A stretch of 59,960 nucleotides of DNA from Rhodospirillaceae bacterium bin65 (GTDB taxonomy: Bacteria; Pseudomonadota; Alphaproteobacteria; Bin65): NCBI GenBank assembly GCA_002238725.1, contig MPMX01000024.1, forward strand, positions 1-59,960, read 5' to 3'. Of this stretch, positions 52,440 to 59,960 are shown one piece after another. The position numbers and the translations under genes are program-made. Numbering within the stretch: position 1 is the stretch's first letter; every line of letters begins with the position of its first letter. Under the pieces are notes generated by a model. That model was given only the letters and a program-made list of their open reading frames with translations, was not told the DNA's origin and did no database searches.

Positions 52440-52518
52440 CCTGCCTGCTCAGGCCATTCCATCCCGCCTTGCAGCGGGATAAGCGGTTGATCCGAAATGC
52501 GGAAATACGGCCGGCAAT

Positions 52519-53496
52519 TCACGCCGTCAACTGGAATTGACGAATTTTATTAAACAATTCGTCGCGGATACTTTCCGAATATTGCGTAAGAACCGCATCT
52601 GGCGAACGATATTGACGCCGAAACCAGGTGAACTGGCGTTTGGCAAAGCGCCGCGTCGCGGTCTGGCCTTCGACGATCATCGCGGCGCGGCCGGTCTCGC
52701 CCCTGAGATGGGCCAGCATCTGCGGCACGCCGACCGCCTTCATCGCCGGCAGCGACGGCGCGAGTTGCAAGGCGCTGAGCCGCCGGGCCTCGTCCAGCGC
52801 CCCTCGGTCGATCATCCGGGCGAAGCGCGCGTCGATGCGCGGATAGAGGTCTTCGCGCGGCGGCATGAGCGCGATCTTGAAAGCGCTGAAGGGCGGCGCC
52901 TGCGGGCTCTGCCCGGACCAGTCGGAAAGCGGCCTGCCGGTGTCTTCGAACACGGACAGGGCCCGGATCAGTCGCTGACGGTCGATCGCGTCCAGCCGGC
53001 CGGCGGTCGCCGGATCGACGGCGCGCAACCGCGCGCGCCCCGCCTCGAGGCCGGCCTCGTCGAGCCACGCGGTCACGCTCTGCACCCGCTCTTCGGGAAT
53101 GTCGGGAATCGTGGCAATCCCGTCCAGGAGAGCCTTGAGATACAGGCCGGTGCCGCCGACCACGACCGGCAGCAGCCCGGCCTCGAGCGCTCCGGCGATC
53201 TCGTCCAGCGCCATGCGCCGCCACCGGCCGGCCGAGCAGCGCTCCCGTGCCGGGAGGACGCCGTACAGCCGGTGCGGCGCCGCCGACAGCGCCGCGTCAT
53301 CGGGCCGCGCGGTGACGATTTTCAGTTCCTGATACACCTGCATGCTGTCGGCATTGATCACCGCGCCGCCGAATTCCCGCGCAATCTGCAACGCGATTTC
53401 GGACTTGCCGCCGGCGGTCGGCCCGCCGATGACGACGATCTTCGTTTGCCCATCCGGATTTTGCGCGGGCCTGGCGGCTGGCGCACTCAAACCCAT
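52519..53496 (-). CDS. miaA: tRNA dimethylallyltransferase
   Basis: The 325-residue enzyme adds a dimethylallyl group to A37 of tRNAs that read UNN codons. The P-loop is 'VVIGGPTAGGKSEIALQIAREFGG', and 'AVINADSMQVYQELKIVTARP', 'VVVGGTGLYLKALLDGI' and 'RFAKRQFTWFRR' are family motifs; the P-loop has Gly where most MiaA have Ser (GPTASGKT). It is divergent from serB over about 60 bases and lies upstream of ilvB on the same strand, with a terminator between. Confidence 0.93.
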   Translation of the reverse strand: MGLSAPAARPAQNPDGQTKIVVIGGPTAGGKSEIALQIAREFGGAVINADSMQVYQELKIVTARPDDAALSAAPHRLYGVLPARERCSAGRWRRMALDEIAGALEAGLLPVVVGGTGLYLKALLDGIATIPDIPEERVQSVTAWLDEAGLEAGRARLRAVDPATAGRLDAIDRQRLIRALSVFEDTGRPLSDWSGQSPQAPPFSAFKIALMPPREDLYPRIDARFARMIDRGALDEARRLSALQLAPSLPAMKAVGVPQMLAHLRGETGRAAMIVEGQTATRRFAKRQFTWFRRQYRSPDAVLTQYSESIRDELFNKIRQFQLTA

Positions 53497-53555
53497 CGGT
53501 TCCCCGATCGCGCCGCCCGGGCGTTCTTCATCGGCGCCACTGCATCTTGCCCGCG

Positions 53556-54464
53556 ATGAGTCACTTTGTGACGCTGATTGCCAATCCGGCCCTGCCGCGC
53601 CTTTCCGACGGGACGGTGACTTCCGCCCGCTGGGCGCTGGAGGACGCCGGTGCCGAGGGCGGCGAGCCCGAATGGCTGTCGCCCCAGGTCGCGTGCGATA
53701 TCCCGTTTGCCGGCCGGGATCCCGGCGAGGCGCGCACGGCAGTCAAGGGGTCGGTCGGCCGGTTGCCGGTCGACGTGGCCGTGACCGGCGCGGAAAACCG
53801 GCGCAAGCGGCTGTTGGTCGCCGACATGGAATCGACGGTCATCCGCAACGAGATGGTCGACGATCTGGCCGATCTGCTGGGTGTCGGCGACACGGTGCGG
53901 CGGATCACGCAGCAGGCGATGAACGGCGAAATTCCGTTCCGCGAGGCGCTGGCCGTGCGGGTCGAAATGCTGGGCGGCCTGGAGAAGGAATTTCTCCAGG
54001 CCTTCTGCTATCGCATTGAATTTACCCCGGGCGCGCGGACCCTCGTGCGCACGATGAGCAAACACGGAGCGCTGACCGCGCTGGTGTCCGGCGGCTTCCG
54101 CATCTACTCGGAGTTCGTCAGCCGGGAATGCGGTTTCGACATCGACGTCGCCAATGACGTTGTGCTGGATGGCGGCGTCCTGACCGGCAGGCTGGTGCAT
54201 CCCGTGCTGGGCGCCGACGGCAAGCTGGAGGCGATGGATGCGTTTCTGGCCGGCCGCGGACTGGGCCGGCAGGACGCGCTGGCCACGGGCGACGGCGCCA
54301 ACGACATCCCGATGTTGCAGGCCGCGGGCGCTGGCGTCGCATTTCGGGCCAAGCCCGCGGCCGCCGCGGCGGCGCAGCACCGGATCGAGCATGGGGATCT
54401 GACCGCCCTTCTGTATCTCCAGGGCTATCGGCGCGACGAGTTTGCCACCGCCTCGGGGGACTGA
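53556..54464 (+). CDS. serB: Phosphoserine phosphatase
   Basis: The 302-residue HAD-family enzyme makes serine from phosphoserine. Motif I reads 'LLVADMESTVIRNEMVDDLADLLG' (DMEST where most SerB have DMDST, so the general acid position is Glu), motif II is in 'ALVSGGFRIYSEFVSRECGFD', and motif IV 'ATGDGANDIPMLQAAGAGVAFRAKPA'. The N-terminal 80 residues form an extra domain. I start at the ATG 53556, as the TTG at 53547 is less likely. Miscall or true Asp-to-Glu change should be considered. Confidence 0.9.
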   Translation: MSHFVTLIANPALPRLSDGTVTSARWALEDAGAEGGEPEWLSPQVACDIPFAGRDPGEARTAVKGSVGRLPVDVAVTGAENRRKRLLVADMESTVIRNEMVDDLADLLGVGDTVRRITQQAMNGEIPFREALAVRVEMLGGLEKEFLQAFCYRIEFTPGARTLVRTMSKHGALTALVSGGFRIYSEFVSRECGFDIDVANDVVLDGGVLTGRLVHPVLGADGKLEAMDAFLAGRGLGRQDALATGDGANDIPMLQAAGAGVAFRAKPAAAAAAQHRIEHGDLTALLYLQGYRRDEFATASGD

Positions 54465-54496
54465 ACCGCCGCCGCCGGCCCTGTCTCTCAAGGCCC

Positions 54497-56005
54497 CTAT
54501 TGCAGCTTGAACCCGAGCACGACGAAGCGCCGGTCATCCCCGCGCTGCACCAGGATCAGGGTGGATGTCTTGCGCGCTTCCTTCGACCGGTCCAACAGGT
54601 TCCGGACCGCCTCGGGATTTGCGACCGCGGTCTGCTCCATCTCGAGTATCACGTCGCCCGGCTTGAGGCCCTTTTGCTCCGCGTCGCTATCCGGCTCGAC
54701 GCCGAGAACGATCACGCCCTCCGTCGTCGCCGTTTCGTAGCGTTGCGCAAGCTCAGGCGTGATCTTGCCGAGCCGAAGGCCGAGTTCCGGGAACAGGTCC
54801 GGCCTGATCCCTTCCTTGGGCAGCTTTTCGACGGCGCCGGTCTGAACGGCTTTTTCCAGTTCTCCCAGGACGATGGAGAGCGTGACGCTCTCTCTGCGCC
54901 GCAGCACAGTAACGCGCACCGTCTTGCCGACCGGCGCGGCCGCAACGATCTGCGACAGCCGCGATGCGCTGGACACCGTCTTGCCGTCGAACTTCAGGAT
55001 CACGTCTCCCGAGACGATGCCGCCTTCGGCCGCCGGGCTGCCGCTTACGACGTTCGCGACCAGGGCGCCGGTCGGCGTTTCCATGCCCAGCGTTTTCGCC
55101 AGTTCGCTGTCGACCGACTGGATCTGCACACCCAGCCAGCCGCGGCGGGTGCGGCCATAGCGCTTCAGTTGTTCGACGATCGGTGCGGCCAGGTTCGAAG
55201 GCACCGCAAACGCGATTCCCACGTTCGTTTCGGCGCGCGAATAGATCGCGGTGTTGATGCCGATGACGTCGCCGGCGCGGTTGAACAGGGGGCCGCCGCT
55301 GTTGCCCTTGTTGATAGCCGCGTCGGTCTGCAGGAAATCGACGAACGAATTGCCCGGGACGCCGCCGAAATTGCTCAGATGGCGCCCGCGCGCCGAGATG
55401 ATGCCGGTCGTGACGGTCTGGCTGAGTCCGAACGGGTTGCCGATAGCGACGACATCCTGGCCGATGCGCACGGCATCGGAATTGCCCCATTTCACGAACG
55501 GCAGCGGAGATTTCGGCTCAACCTTCAACACCGCCAGATCGGCCCGGGAATCGCGCCCGACAACTTTGGCGTCGAGCTGGCGGCCGCCGTCCAGAATCAC
55601 GCGCACGGCCGTCGCCCGGTTGATGACATGATGGTTCGTGACGACATAGCCGTCGGCGCTGACGATGAAGCCGCTGCCGACGGCCGAACCGCGCTGCCGG
55701 TTCCGGCGCTTGTTGAAATATTCCTTGAAATACTCCCGGAAGGGCGAGCCTTCGGGCGCGCTCTTCTGGTTCGCCGGCCCGCTGCCCTGGGTCGTCGTTA
55801 TGCTGACCACGGTGGGCAGCAGCCGGGCGACCAGCTCCGGCAGGGCATCGCGTTCGGTCCTCGCCGCGGCCGGGAGCGGGACGGCCGCCTTACGGCTTTC
55901 CGCATATACGGCGCCCGTACCCGGACCGGAGGCAGCGAGAAACGCCACGGCAACAAGGGTCGCCGGCGCGATCCGGGTGGGCGGAAGCAATGTCCTTCGG
56001 TTCAT
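54497..56005 (-). CDS. DegP/HtrA-family periplasmic serine protease
   Basis: The 502-residue protease has a signal peptide, a trypsin-like domain with the triad His ('YVVTNHHVINRA'), Asp ('SRADLAVLKVE') and Ser ('INKGNSGGPLFNRAGDVIGINTAIYS'), and two PDZ domains ('GWLGVQIQSVDSELAKTLGM...GSPAAEGGIVSGDVILKFDGKTV' and 'GVIVLGVEPDSDAEQKGLKPGDVILEMEQTAV'). It degrades or refolds misfolded envelope proteins. It is convergent with serB, 32 bases away, and monocistronic. Confidence 0.93.
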   Translation of the reverse strand: MNRRTLLPPTRIAPATLVAVAFLAASGPGTGAVYAESRKAAVPLPAAARTERDALPELVARLLPTVVSITTTQGSGPANQKSAPEGSPFREYFKEYFNKRRNRQRGSAVGSGFIVSADGYVVTNHHVINRATAVRVILDGGRQLDAKVVGRDSRADLAVLKVEPKSPLPFVKWGNSDAVRIGQDVVAIGNPFGLSQTVTTGIISARGRHLSNFGGVPGNSFVDFLQTDAAINKGNSGGPLFNRAGDVIGINTAIYSRAETNVGIAFAVPSNLAAPIVEQLKRYGRTRRGWLGVQIQSVDSELAKTLGMETPTGALVANVVSGSPAAEGGIVSGDVILKFDGKTVSSASRLSQIVAAAPVGKTVRVTVLRRRESVTLSIVLGELEKAVQTGAVEKLPKEGIRPDLFPELGLRLGKITPELAQRYETATTEGVIVLGVEPDSDAEQKGLKPGDVILEMEQTAVANPEAVRNLLDRSKEARKTSTLILVQRGDDRRFVVLGFKLQ

Positions 56006-56202
56006 TCAGGCCTTCCGTTTTGCGTCGGCTGCGGCGGCTGCGGCGACGGTCGGGATCCGGACAGGAACCGTAACCCCGCTCTGGCCGGCTGCCGACCGAA
56101 TGCCGATTATACCCGAAATGGGGCAAAATTCTGCCGGGAATTGAGCGGGGCGTCACGCAGGATAGATGATCTGCCGCGGTCCGGGCAGGCCTTTCGGCCA
56201 TT

Positions 56203-57081
56203 CTACCACCGGAAGGCCGCAGCGGCCCAGGTGGGACGCTGCCGGTGCCGGGCATACAGCGGCGGCAACGCGCCGGCCGGCGGCTCGGCGAGCGGCGCGA
56301 TGCCCAGCTCCCCGGCCAGCAGGCCGCCGGTCACGAACAGCGAATCGATGCCGACCGCGTTGGCGCCGGCGATATCCGTGCGCAGGGAATCGCCGACCGC
56401 GAGGATGCGGGCCGGGTCGACGCCCGGAAGAAGGCCGAAGCTCAGCTCGTAGATGGGGCGGTGCGGCTTGCCGTGATAGCCCACGTCGCCGCCGATCCCG
56501 GCGTAGCGCGCCGCAATGGCGCCGGCGCAGATCTCCCGGTTCGGGCCGCGCAGCACCTCCAGATCGGGATTGACGCAGAGCATCGGCAGATCGAGCTCCA
56601 GCGCATCCGCCAGCAGGCCGGCATAGTCGTCGACGGTATCGGTTCGCCCGAACGCGCCGACGCAGAGCAGGAATGTCGCCCGTTCGACGGTATCGGCCTC
56701 TTCGACCGGCTGATCCTGCAGGACCGATTCGTCGCCGGCCTCGCCGATCAGGAAGGCCCGGTCGCCCAGCTTTGCATGCCAGGTGTCGCTGCGGTCGCGC
56801 AGGGCCAGCCAGCCGGCCTCGCCCGACGACAGGACCGGGCCGTAGCAGTCCCGCGGGATGCCGACCGCATCCATCCTTTCGATGACCGCGCCGGTCCGGC
56901 GCGGCGCGTTCGACAGGATCAGCACGCTCTTGCCCCGTTCCGCCAGGGCGCGCAGGCACTCGACCGCGCCGGGCAGGGGCTCGACGCCGTTATGGATGGT
57001 GCCCCAGAGATCGAGGATGTAGCCGTCGTACCGGTCGGCGATCGCCGACAGGCCGGCGATCGGATGGTTCGGTTCTGTCAT
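56203..57081 (-). CDS. HAD-superfamily class IIA hydrolase (NagD-like)
   Basis: The 292-residue phosphatase has HAD motif I 'DGYILDLWGTIHNGVEPLPGAVECLRALAERG', motif II 'VLILSNAPRRTG', the class IIA cap and motif IV 'RILAVGDSLRTDIAGANAVGIDSLFVTGG'. In motif I the second catalytic position is Trp-Gly instead of Asp-Gly ('DLWGT'), a form typical of the TIGR01459 subgroup. Substrate is unknown. The start may be the ATG at 57081 or 57087. Confidence 0.85.
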   Translation of the reverse strand: MTEPNHPIAGLSAIADRYDGYILDLWGTIHNGVEPLPGAVECLRALAERGKSVLILSNAPRRTGAVIERMDAVGIPRDCYGPVLSSGEAGWLALRDRSDTWHAKLGDRAFLIGEAGDESVLQDQPVEEADTVERATFLLCVGAFGRTDTVDDYAGLLADALELDLPMLCVNPDLEVLRGPNREICAGAIAARYAGIGGDVGYHGKPHRPIYELSFGLLPGVDPARILAVGDSLRTDIAGANAVGIDSLFVTGGLLAGELGIAPLAEPPAGALPPLYARHRQRPTWAAAAFRW

Positions 57082-57300
57082 GGGCATCCCGTTGCGCCGC
57101 CGCGGCCGGCCCTGCAAGCGCCGCTGCAGCGCGGCTCGCCGGACCGCAGGACTGCCATAGCAAACGCCGGTCCGGCGCGCCGTCCGACAGTCCGCCGCAT
57201 CGCCGATTGCGCCCGCGAATCCGCAGCTTTCAAAGGCTTGCCGGCTTCCGGCGCCGCCCTTATAGTCGCCGCCGCTTCGTCCACAGTCGATGGTGGCGCA

Positions 57301-57726
57301 ATGAGCCGGACCTGGCCGGACGTTCCCGGATCGTATCGTCCCACCCCGGACGAACCGTTCATGAATCCGGTCATGGCCGCCTATTTCCGCCGGAAGCTCG
57401 AGCGCTGGCGCGGCCGGCTGCTCGGCGATGCCGAAGAGACGCTGCACACCATGCAGGAGGACAGCCTGGCGGAGGCCGACATGGCCGACCGGGCGACCCT
57501 GGAATCCGACCGGAGCCGCGAATTGCGGGCGCGCGACCGGCAGCGCAAGCTGATCGCCAAGATCGACGCCGCCATGCAGCGCATCGACGAGGGCACCTAC
57601 GGCTTTTGCGAGGAAACCGCCGAGCCGATCGGAGTCGACCGGCTGGACGCCCGGCCGATCGCCACGCTCAGCATCGAAGCCCAGGAACGCCACGAACGCC
57701 GCGAGCGGACGCAAAGGGCGGATTGA
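57301..57726 (+). CDS. dksA: RNA polymerase-binding transcription factor DksA (degenerate zinc finger)
   Basis: The 141-residue protein has the DksA coiled coil with the acidic tip ('EDSLAEADMADRATLESDRSRELRARDRQRKLIAKIDAAMQRIDEGTYG') and the globular end 'YGFCEETAEPIGVDRLDARPIATLSIEAQERHERRERTQRAD'. Only one of the four zinc-binding Cys remains, the usual alphaproteobacterial form. It binds RNA polymerase and acts with ppGpp. Its last 69 bases have a second, shorter copy at 58528-58587, which marks the far end of an islet. Confidence 0.92.
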   Translation: MSRTWPDVPGSYRPTPDEPFMNPVMAAYFRRKLERWRGRLLGDAEETLHTMQEDSLAEADMADRATLESDRSRELRARDRQRKLIAKIDAAMQRIDEGTYGFCEETAEPIGVDRLDARPIATLSIEAQERHERRERTQRAD

Positions 57727-57741
57727 AGGGGCGGGGGCGGC

Positions 57742-58350
57742 TCACGCCCGATTACGCTCGACCTCAATCTGGGTGCAGACCGCGTCGCAATATGCCGTGA
57801 TAATTGCGTGTGCTCGATACAGTTCGTCCAAGTCCGCCGTCGTTGATGCGTAGCTTTCGAATTTTTTCTTGACTGGGTAACGGAAGCGATCTCCGACCTT
57901 GTCGTGGTTATCGAGCATTTTTATTGCTTGGCGCGCTTTACGAGCGAAGACACCGTCGATCCCATCTATTTGATCGGGACGGTTTCCATAATGACGGTCC
58001 AAAGCATCCATCAATTTGGACCACAAGTCCTGCAAACCGTGACCGCCGCGCGGATGCTCCCGCGTGACCGAGGACTGTGCCGCTTTGAGCCAAAGCTCAA
58101 TGCTATGCCGGCACACGAACAAGAGTGGGTAGTTGAGTACCTCCGAAGGCCGAGAATACGCAGCGTCCCAAAGAGGATCGAACGCGCGGGAGTAGCTATA
58201 TGCGAAGAAGTTCCACGAACGATCCCACGACACGTCATCTCCTGCAGAATTTACTGCGGCGCGCCGAACTCGTGAACGCAACCCCGATACAGGAGGGTCC
58301 AGTTCGGCGAATGCCTCATCCTTGAGTTCGTACCGTCGCGACTCGCTCAT
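57742..58350 (-). CDS. Hypothetical helical protein in the dksA islet
   Basis: The 202-residue protein (ATG at 58350; a longer frame to 58563 runs over the terminase and dksA fragments) is mostly helical and charged. 'RPSEVLNYPLLFVCRHSIELWLKAAQSSVTREHPRGGHGLQDLWSKLMDALDRHYG' resembles the core of HEPN-like proteins found in mobile elements, but I cannot name a family. Its GC content is lower than that of the flanking genes. It lies between dksA and a terminase fragment, so it is probably cargo of a decayed element; a defence role is speculation. Confidence 0.7.
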   Translation of the reverse strand: MSESRRYELKDEAFAELDPPVSGLRSRVRRAAVNSAGDDVSWDRSWNFFAYSYSRAFDPLWDAAYSRPSEVLNYPLLFVCRHSIELWLKAAQSSVTREHPRGGHGLQDLWSKLMDALDRHYGNRPDQIDGIDGVFARKARQAIKMLDNHDKVGDRFRYPVKKKFESYASTTADLDELYRAHAIITAYCDAVCTQIEVERNRA

Positions 58351-58417
58351 CAGGCACCCTACAATCAGATATTTGCCGGCCATCCCCGCATAGCGCGCCG
58401 CTCCGGCCGAGCATAGC

Positions 58418-58525
58418 CGCTTCAACCAAACTAGCGGCGATCTCCACGGCGGATAGCACGTCGATTCGCCCGCGGGAATTCGCCTTGTCCGGCCCTGGAT
58501 CGCCGCTGCCGTCCAGCCGGAGGAT
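58418..58525 (-). pseudogene. Fragment of a phage terminase large subunit C-terminus
   Basis: On the minus strand this encodes 'DGSGDPGPDKANSRGRIDVL' followed by 'SAVEIAASLVE', matching residues 480-510 of the satellite terminase at 32317-33903 at 24 of 31 positions, including the nuclease Asp. No other terminase sequence is present. It abuts the copied dksA end at 58528. Confidence 0.82.
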
Positions 58526-58527
58526 GG

Positions 58528-58587
58528 ATCGCCACGCTGAACATCGAAGCCCGGGAACGCCACGAACGCACCCAGCGGGCAAATTGA
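58528..58587 (+). repeat. Second copy of the dksA 3' end (attachment-site-like)
   Basis: The 60 bases encode 'IATLNIEAREHERTQRAN'-like codons (IATLNIEARERHERTQRAN, stop) and match the dksA end at 57658-57726, with 3 mismatches in the first 42 bases and a three-codon deletion. Together with the intact dksA it brackets an 801-bp insertion. Confidence 0.85.
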
Positions 58588-58709
58588 CGGCGACCCCGCG
58601 CCCGGGGTGCCGGGCCGGCAATTTTCGGATGCGCGGGCGGCCGGGCGCAGCTACTTTGTCTTCGACCCCTGTCGCTTGCGACGCGAACCGTCCGTCGGGA
58701 GGTCCGGCG

Positions 58710-59900
58710 ATGCGCATACAGTTAAGCGGAGCGATTCTCCTGTTGCTCGCGGCCTCGCCGGCCTTGGCCGCGACCGGTTCGGACCTTCGCGACTGCCCGA
58801 ATTCCGCGGTACCGCCGAGCGTGAGGATCGCGGCGTGTACCCGGCTGCTGAACAGCGGCCGTTACAGCGGCGCGGCGCAGGGGAACCATCTGTACGACCG
58901 CGGTCGCGCCTACGCCAGCCTCAATCAGGAACGCCGGGCCATCGCCGATTACACAGCGGCGATCCGGCTGGTTCCGAATTTTGCCTACGCCTATTTCAAC
59001 CGGGCCAACTCCCATTTTCGCCTCGGCCTCTACAAGAAGTCCTACGACGATTTCAGCCAGGCGATCCGCCTGCATCCGGTGGACGCCTCGGCCTACAAGA
59101 GCCGCGGCAATGCCAGTCTCCTCCTCGGGAACTTTCGCCGGGCGATTGCCGATTACGACGAGGCGATCCGGCTCTACCCGAACAATGGCAAGGCGTATCT
59201 GGGGCGCGGCGCGGCGCACATCGGCCTGGGTCAGTACCGGAAGGCGCTTGCCGATCTGAACATAGCGATCCGTCTGAATCCGCGACTGGCCGTGGCCTAC
59301 AGCAATCGCGGCCTGGCCCACAGCCGTCTCGAACAGTTCAGGGCGGCGTTTGCCGACTTCGACCGTGCGATCGGCCTGAACCCCGGACTGGTCAACGCCC
59401 ATCTCAACCGCGGCGGCGCGAATATGCAGCTCAAGAAATACCGGCAAGCCATCGCGGATTTCGACAAGGCGATCCGGCTCAACCCGAATTTCGCGGAAGC
59501 CCTCGTCAACCGTGGCCTCGCCCACGGCGCGCTGAAACGCTACCGGCGGGCGCTCGCCGATCTGGACCGGGCGATCGGCCTGCGTCCGAAGCTGTCGCTC
59601 GCTTACAACAATCGCGCCATGGTCCGAATATGCCTCAGCGATTACCGGGAGGCCGTTCGGGACCTGAACCGGGCGATCGCCCTGAATCCGGACTATGCCG
59701 CCGCCTATTTCAACCGGGGACTGGTCTACCGCGATTTCTTGAGGGACCGCCGCCGGGCAGAGCGGGACTTTCGCACGGCGCGGCGGCTGGATGCGTCGCG
59801 CGGGAGCGCCGGGGTGCACCTGCATGGCGTGTTCGTGGAATGCGGCGAGCATGGCGGGTTTCGGCGGATCGCATGGCGTCCCGGCCGGTTGCAGCGCTAG
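58710..59900 (+). CDS. Secreted TPR-repeat protein
   Basis: The 396-residue protein starts at an ATG after GGGAGG and has a Sec signal peptide ('GAILLLLAASPALAAT'). About nine tetratricopeptide repeats of 34 residues follow, each with the pattern 'A..NRG.A...L..YR.A..D...AI.L.P', and then a Cys-containing tail. It is periplasmic or surface-exposed and probably binds protein partners; no enzyme domain is present. It lies just beyond the dksA islet and is the last gene in the window. Confidence 0.87.
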   Translation: MRIQLSGAILLLLAASPALAATGSDLRDCPNSAVPPSVRIAACTRLLNSGRYSGAAQGNHLYDRGRAYASLNQERRAIADYTAAIRLVPNFAYAYFNRANSHFRLGLYKKSYDDFSQAIRLHPVDASAYKSRGNASLLLGNFRRAIADYDEAIRLYPNNGKAYLGRGAAHIGLGQYRKALADLNIAIRLNPRLAVAYSNRGLAHSRLEQFRAAFADFDRAIGLNPGLVNAHLNRGGANMQLKKYRQAIADFDKAIRLNPNFAEALVNRGLAHGALKRYRRALADLDRAIGLRPKLSLAYNNRAMVRICLSDYREAVRDLNRAIALNPDYAAAYFNRGLVYRDFLRDRRRAERDFRTARRLDASRGSAGVHLHGVFVECGEHGGFRRIAWRPGRLQR

Positions 59901-59960
59901 GTGAACCGCGTCCCGGAACCCTTATTCCGGCCGGTTGCCTGAATTGCCCGCTGCACCGAA

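Noticed and set aside
58485..58709. Longer start for the TPR protein at 58485
   Set aside because: It runs through the dksA copy out of frame; the ATG at 58710 has a ribosome-binding site and opens a signal peptide.

Overview
The window is high-GC DNA from an alphaproteobacterium, probably of a Rhodospirillales-like or related marine lineage. The basis is gene content and order: mreB-mreC-mreD-mrdA-rodA, ilvB-ilvH-ilvC, miaA, serB, a DegP protease, a zinc-finger-degenerate DksA, heterotetrameric sarcosine oxidase genes, a TRAP transporter and a Liv-type ABC transporter. This assignment is inference from families; no rRNA is present.

Layout. 0-10.3 kb: a C-terminally short molybdopterin oxidoreductase, a small monooxygenase, an acyl-CoA ligase with a complete branched-chain/amide-type ABC importer (livKHMGF, minus strand), and a divergent aldehyde dehydrogenase. 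10.4-15.4 kb: a class III adenylate cyclase gene broken by a 95-bp insertion, then a TRAP transporter (dctPQM). 15.4-26.6 kb: a methylated-amine/glycine-betaine type catabolic region with two GlxA-like AraC regulators, a lone SoxB-like oxidase, an ammonium transporter with a small membrane protein, and soxBDAG. 26.6-27.9 kb: a FitAB/VapBC-type toxin-antitoxin pair and a SnoaL-like protein.

28.08-38.81 kb: an integrated element of about 10.7 kb with clear ends, sitting in a tRNA-Lys(CUU) gene. It carries integrase, an AlpA-like regulator, a small primase zinc-finger protein, a RepA-like helicase followed by a dense inverted/direct repeat cluster (candidate origin), and a compact head-only morphogenesis set (large terminase, HNH nuclease, HK97-fold capsid, prohead protease, connectors, portal). 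There are no tail, lysis or late-regulator genes. This is the organisation of a capsid-forming phage satellite (cf-PICI-like), with an unusual order of head genes, and is the most interesting system in the window.

39.1-46.1 kb: the cell-shape cluster (rodA, mrdA, mreD, mreC, mreB) and ilvC. 46.1-50.0 kb: an accessory stretch between ilvC and ilvH with gene remnants, two tandem tiny proline-rich ORFs beside a DUF6338-type membrane protein, a degenerate copy of the ilvH 3' end, a MazEF-like pair and a RelE/Xre-type pair. 50.0-57.7 kb: housekeeping genes ilvH, ilvB, miaA, serB, degP, a HAD phosphatase and dksA. 57.7-58.6 kb: an islet at the 3' end of dksA, bounded by a second copy of that 3' end and containing a fragment of a terminase related to that of the satellite. 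58.7-59.9 kb: a secreted TPR protein.

A recurring theme is insertion at 3' ends of chromosomal genes (tRNA-Lys, ilvH, dksA), each leaving an intact gene and a second partial copy. No CRISPR array or rRNA was seen.
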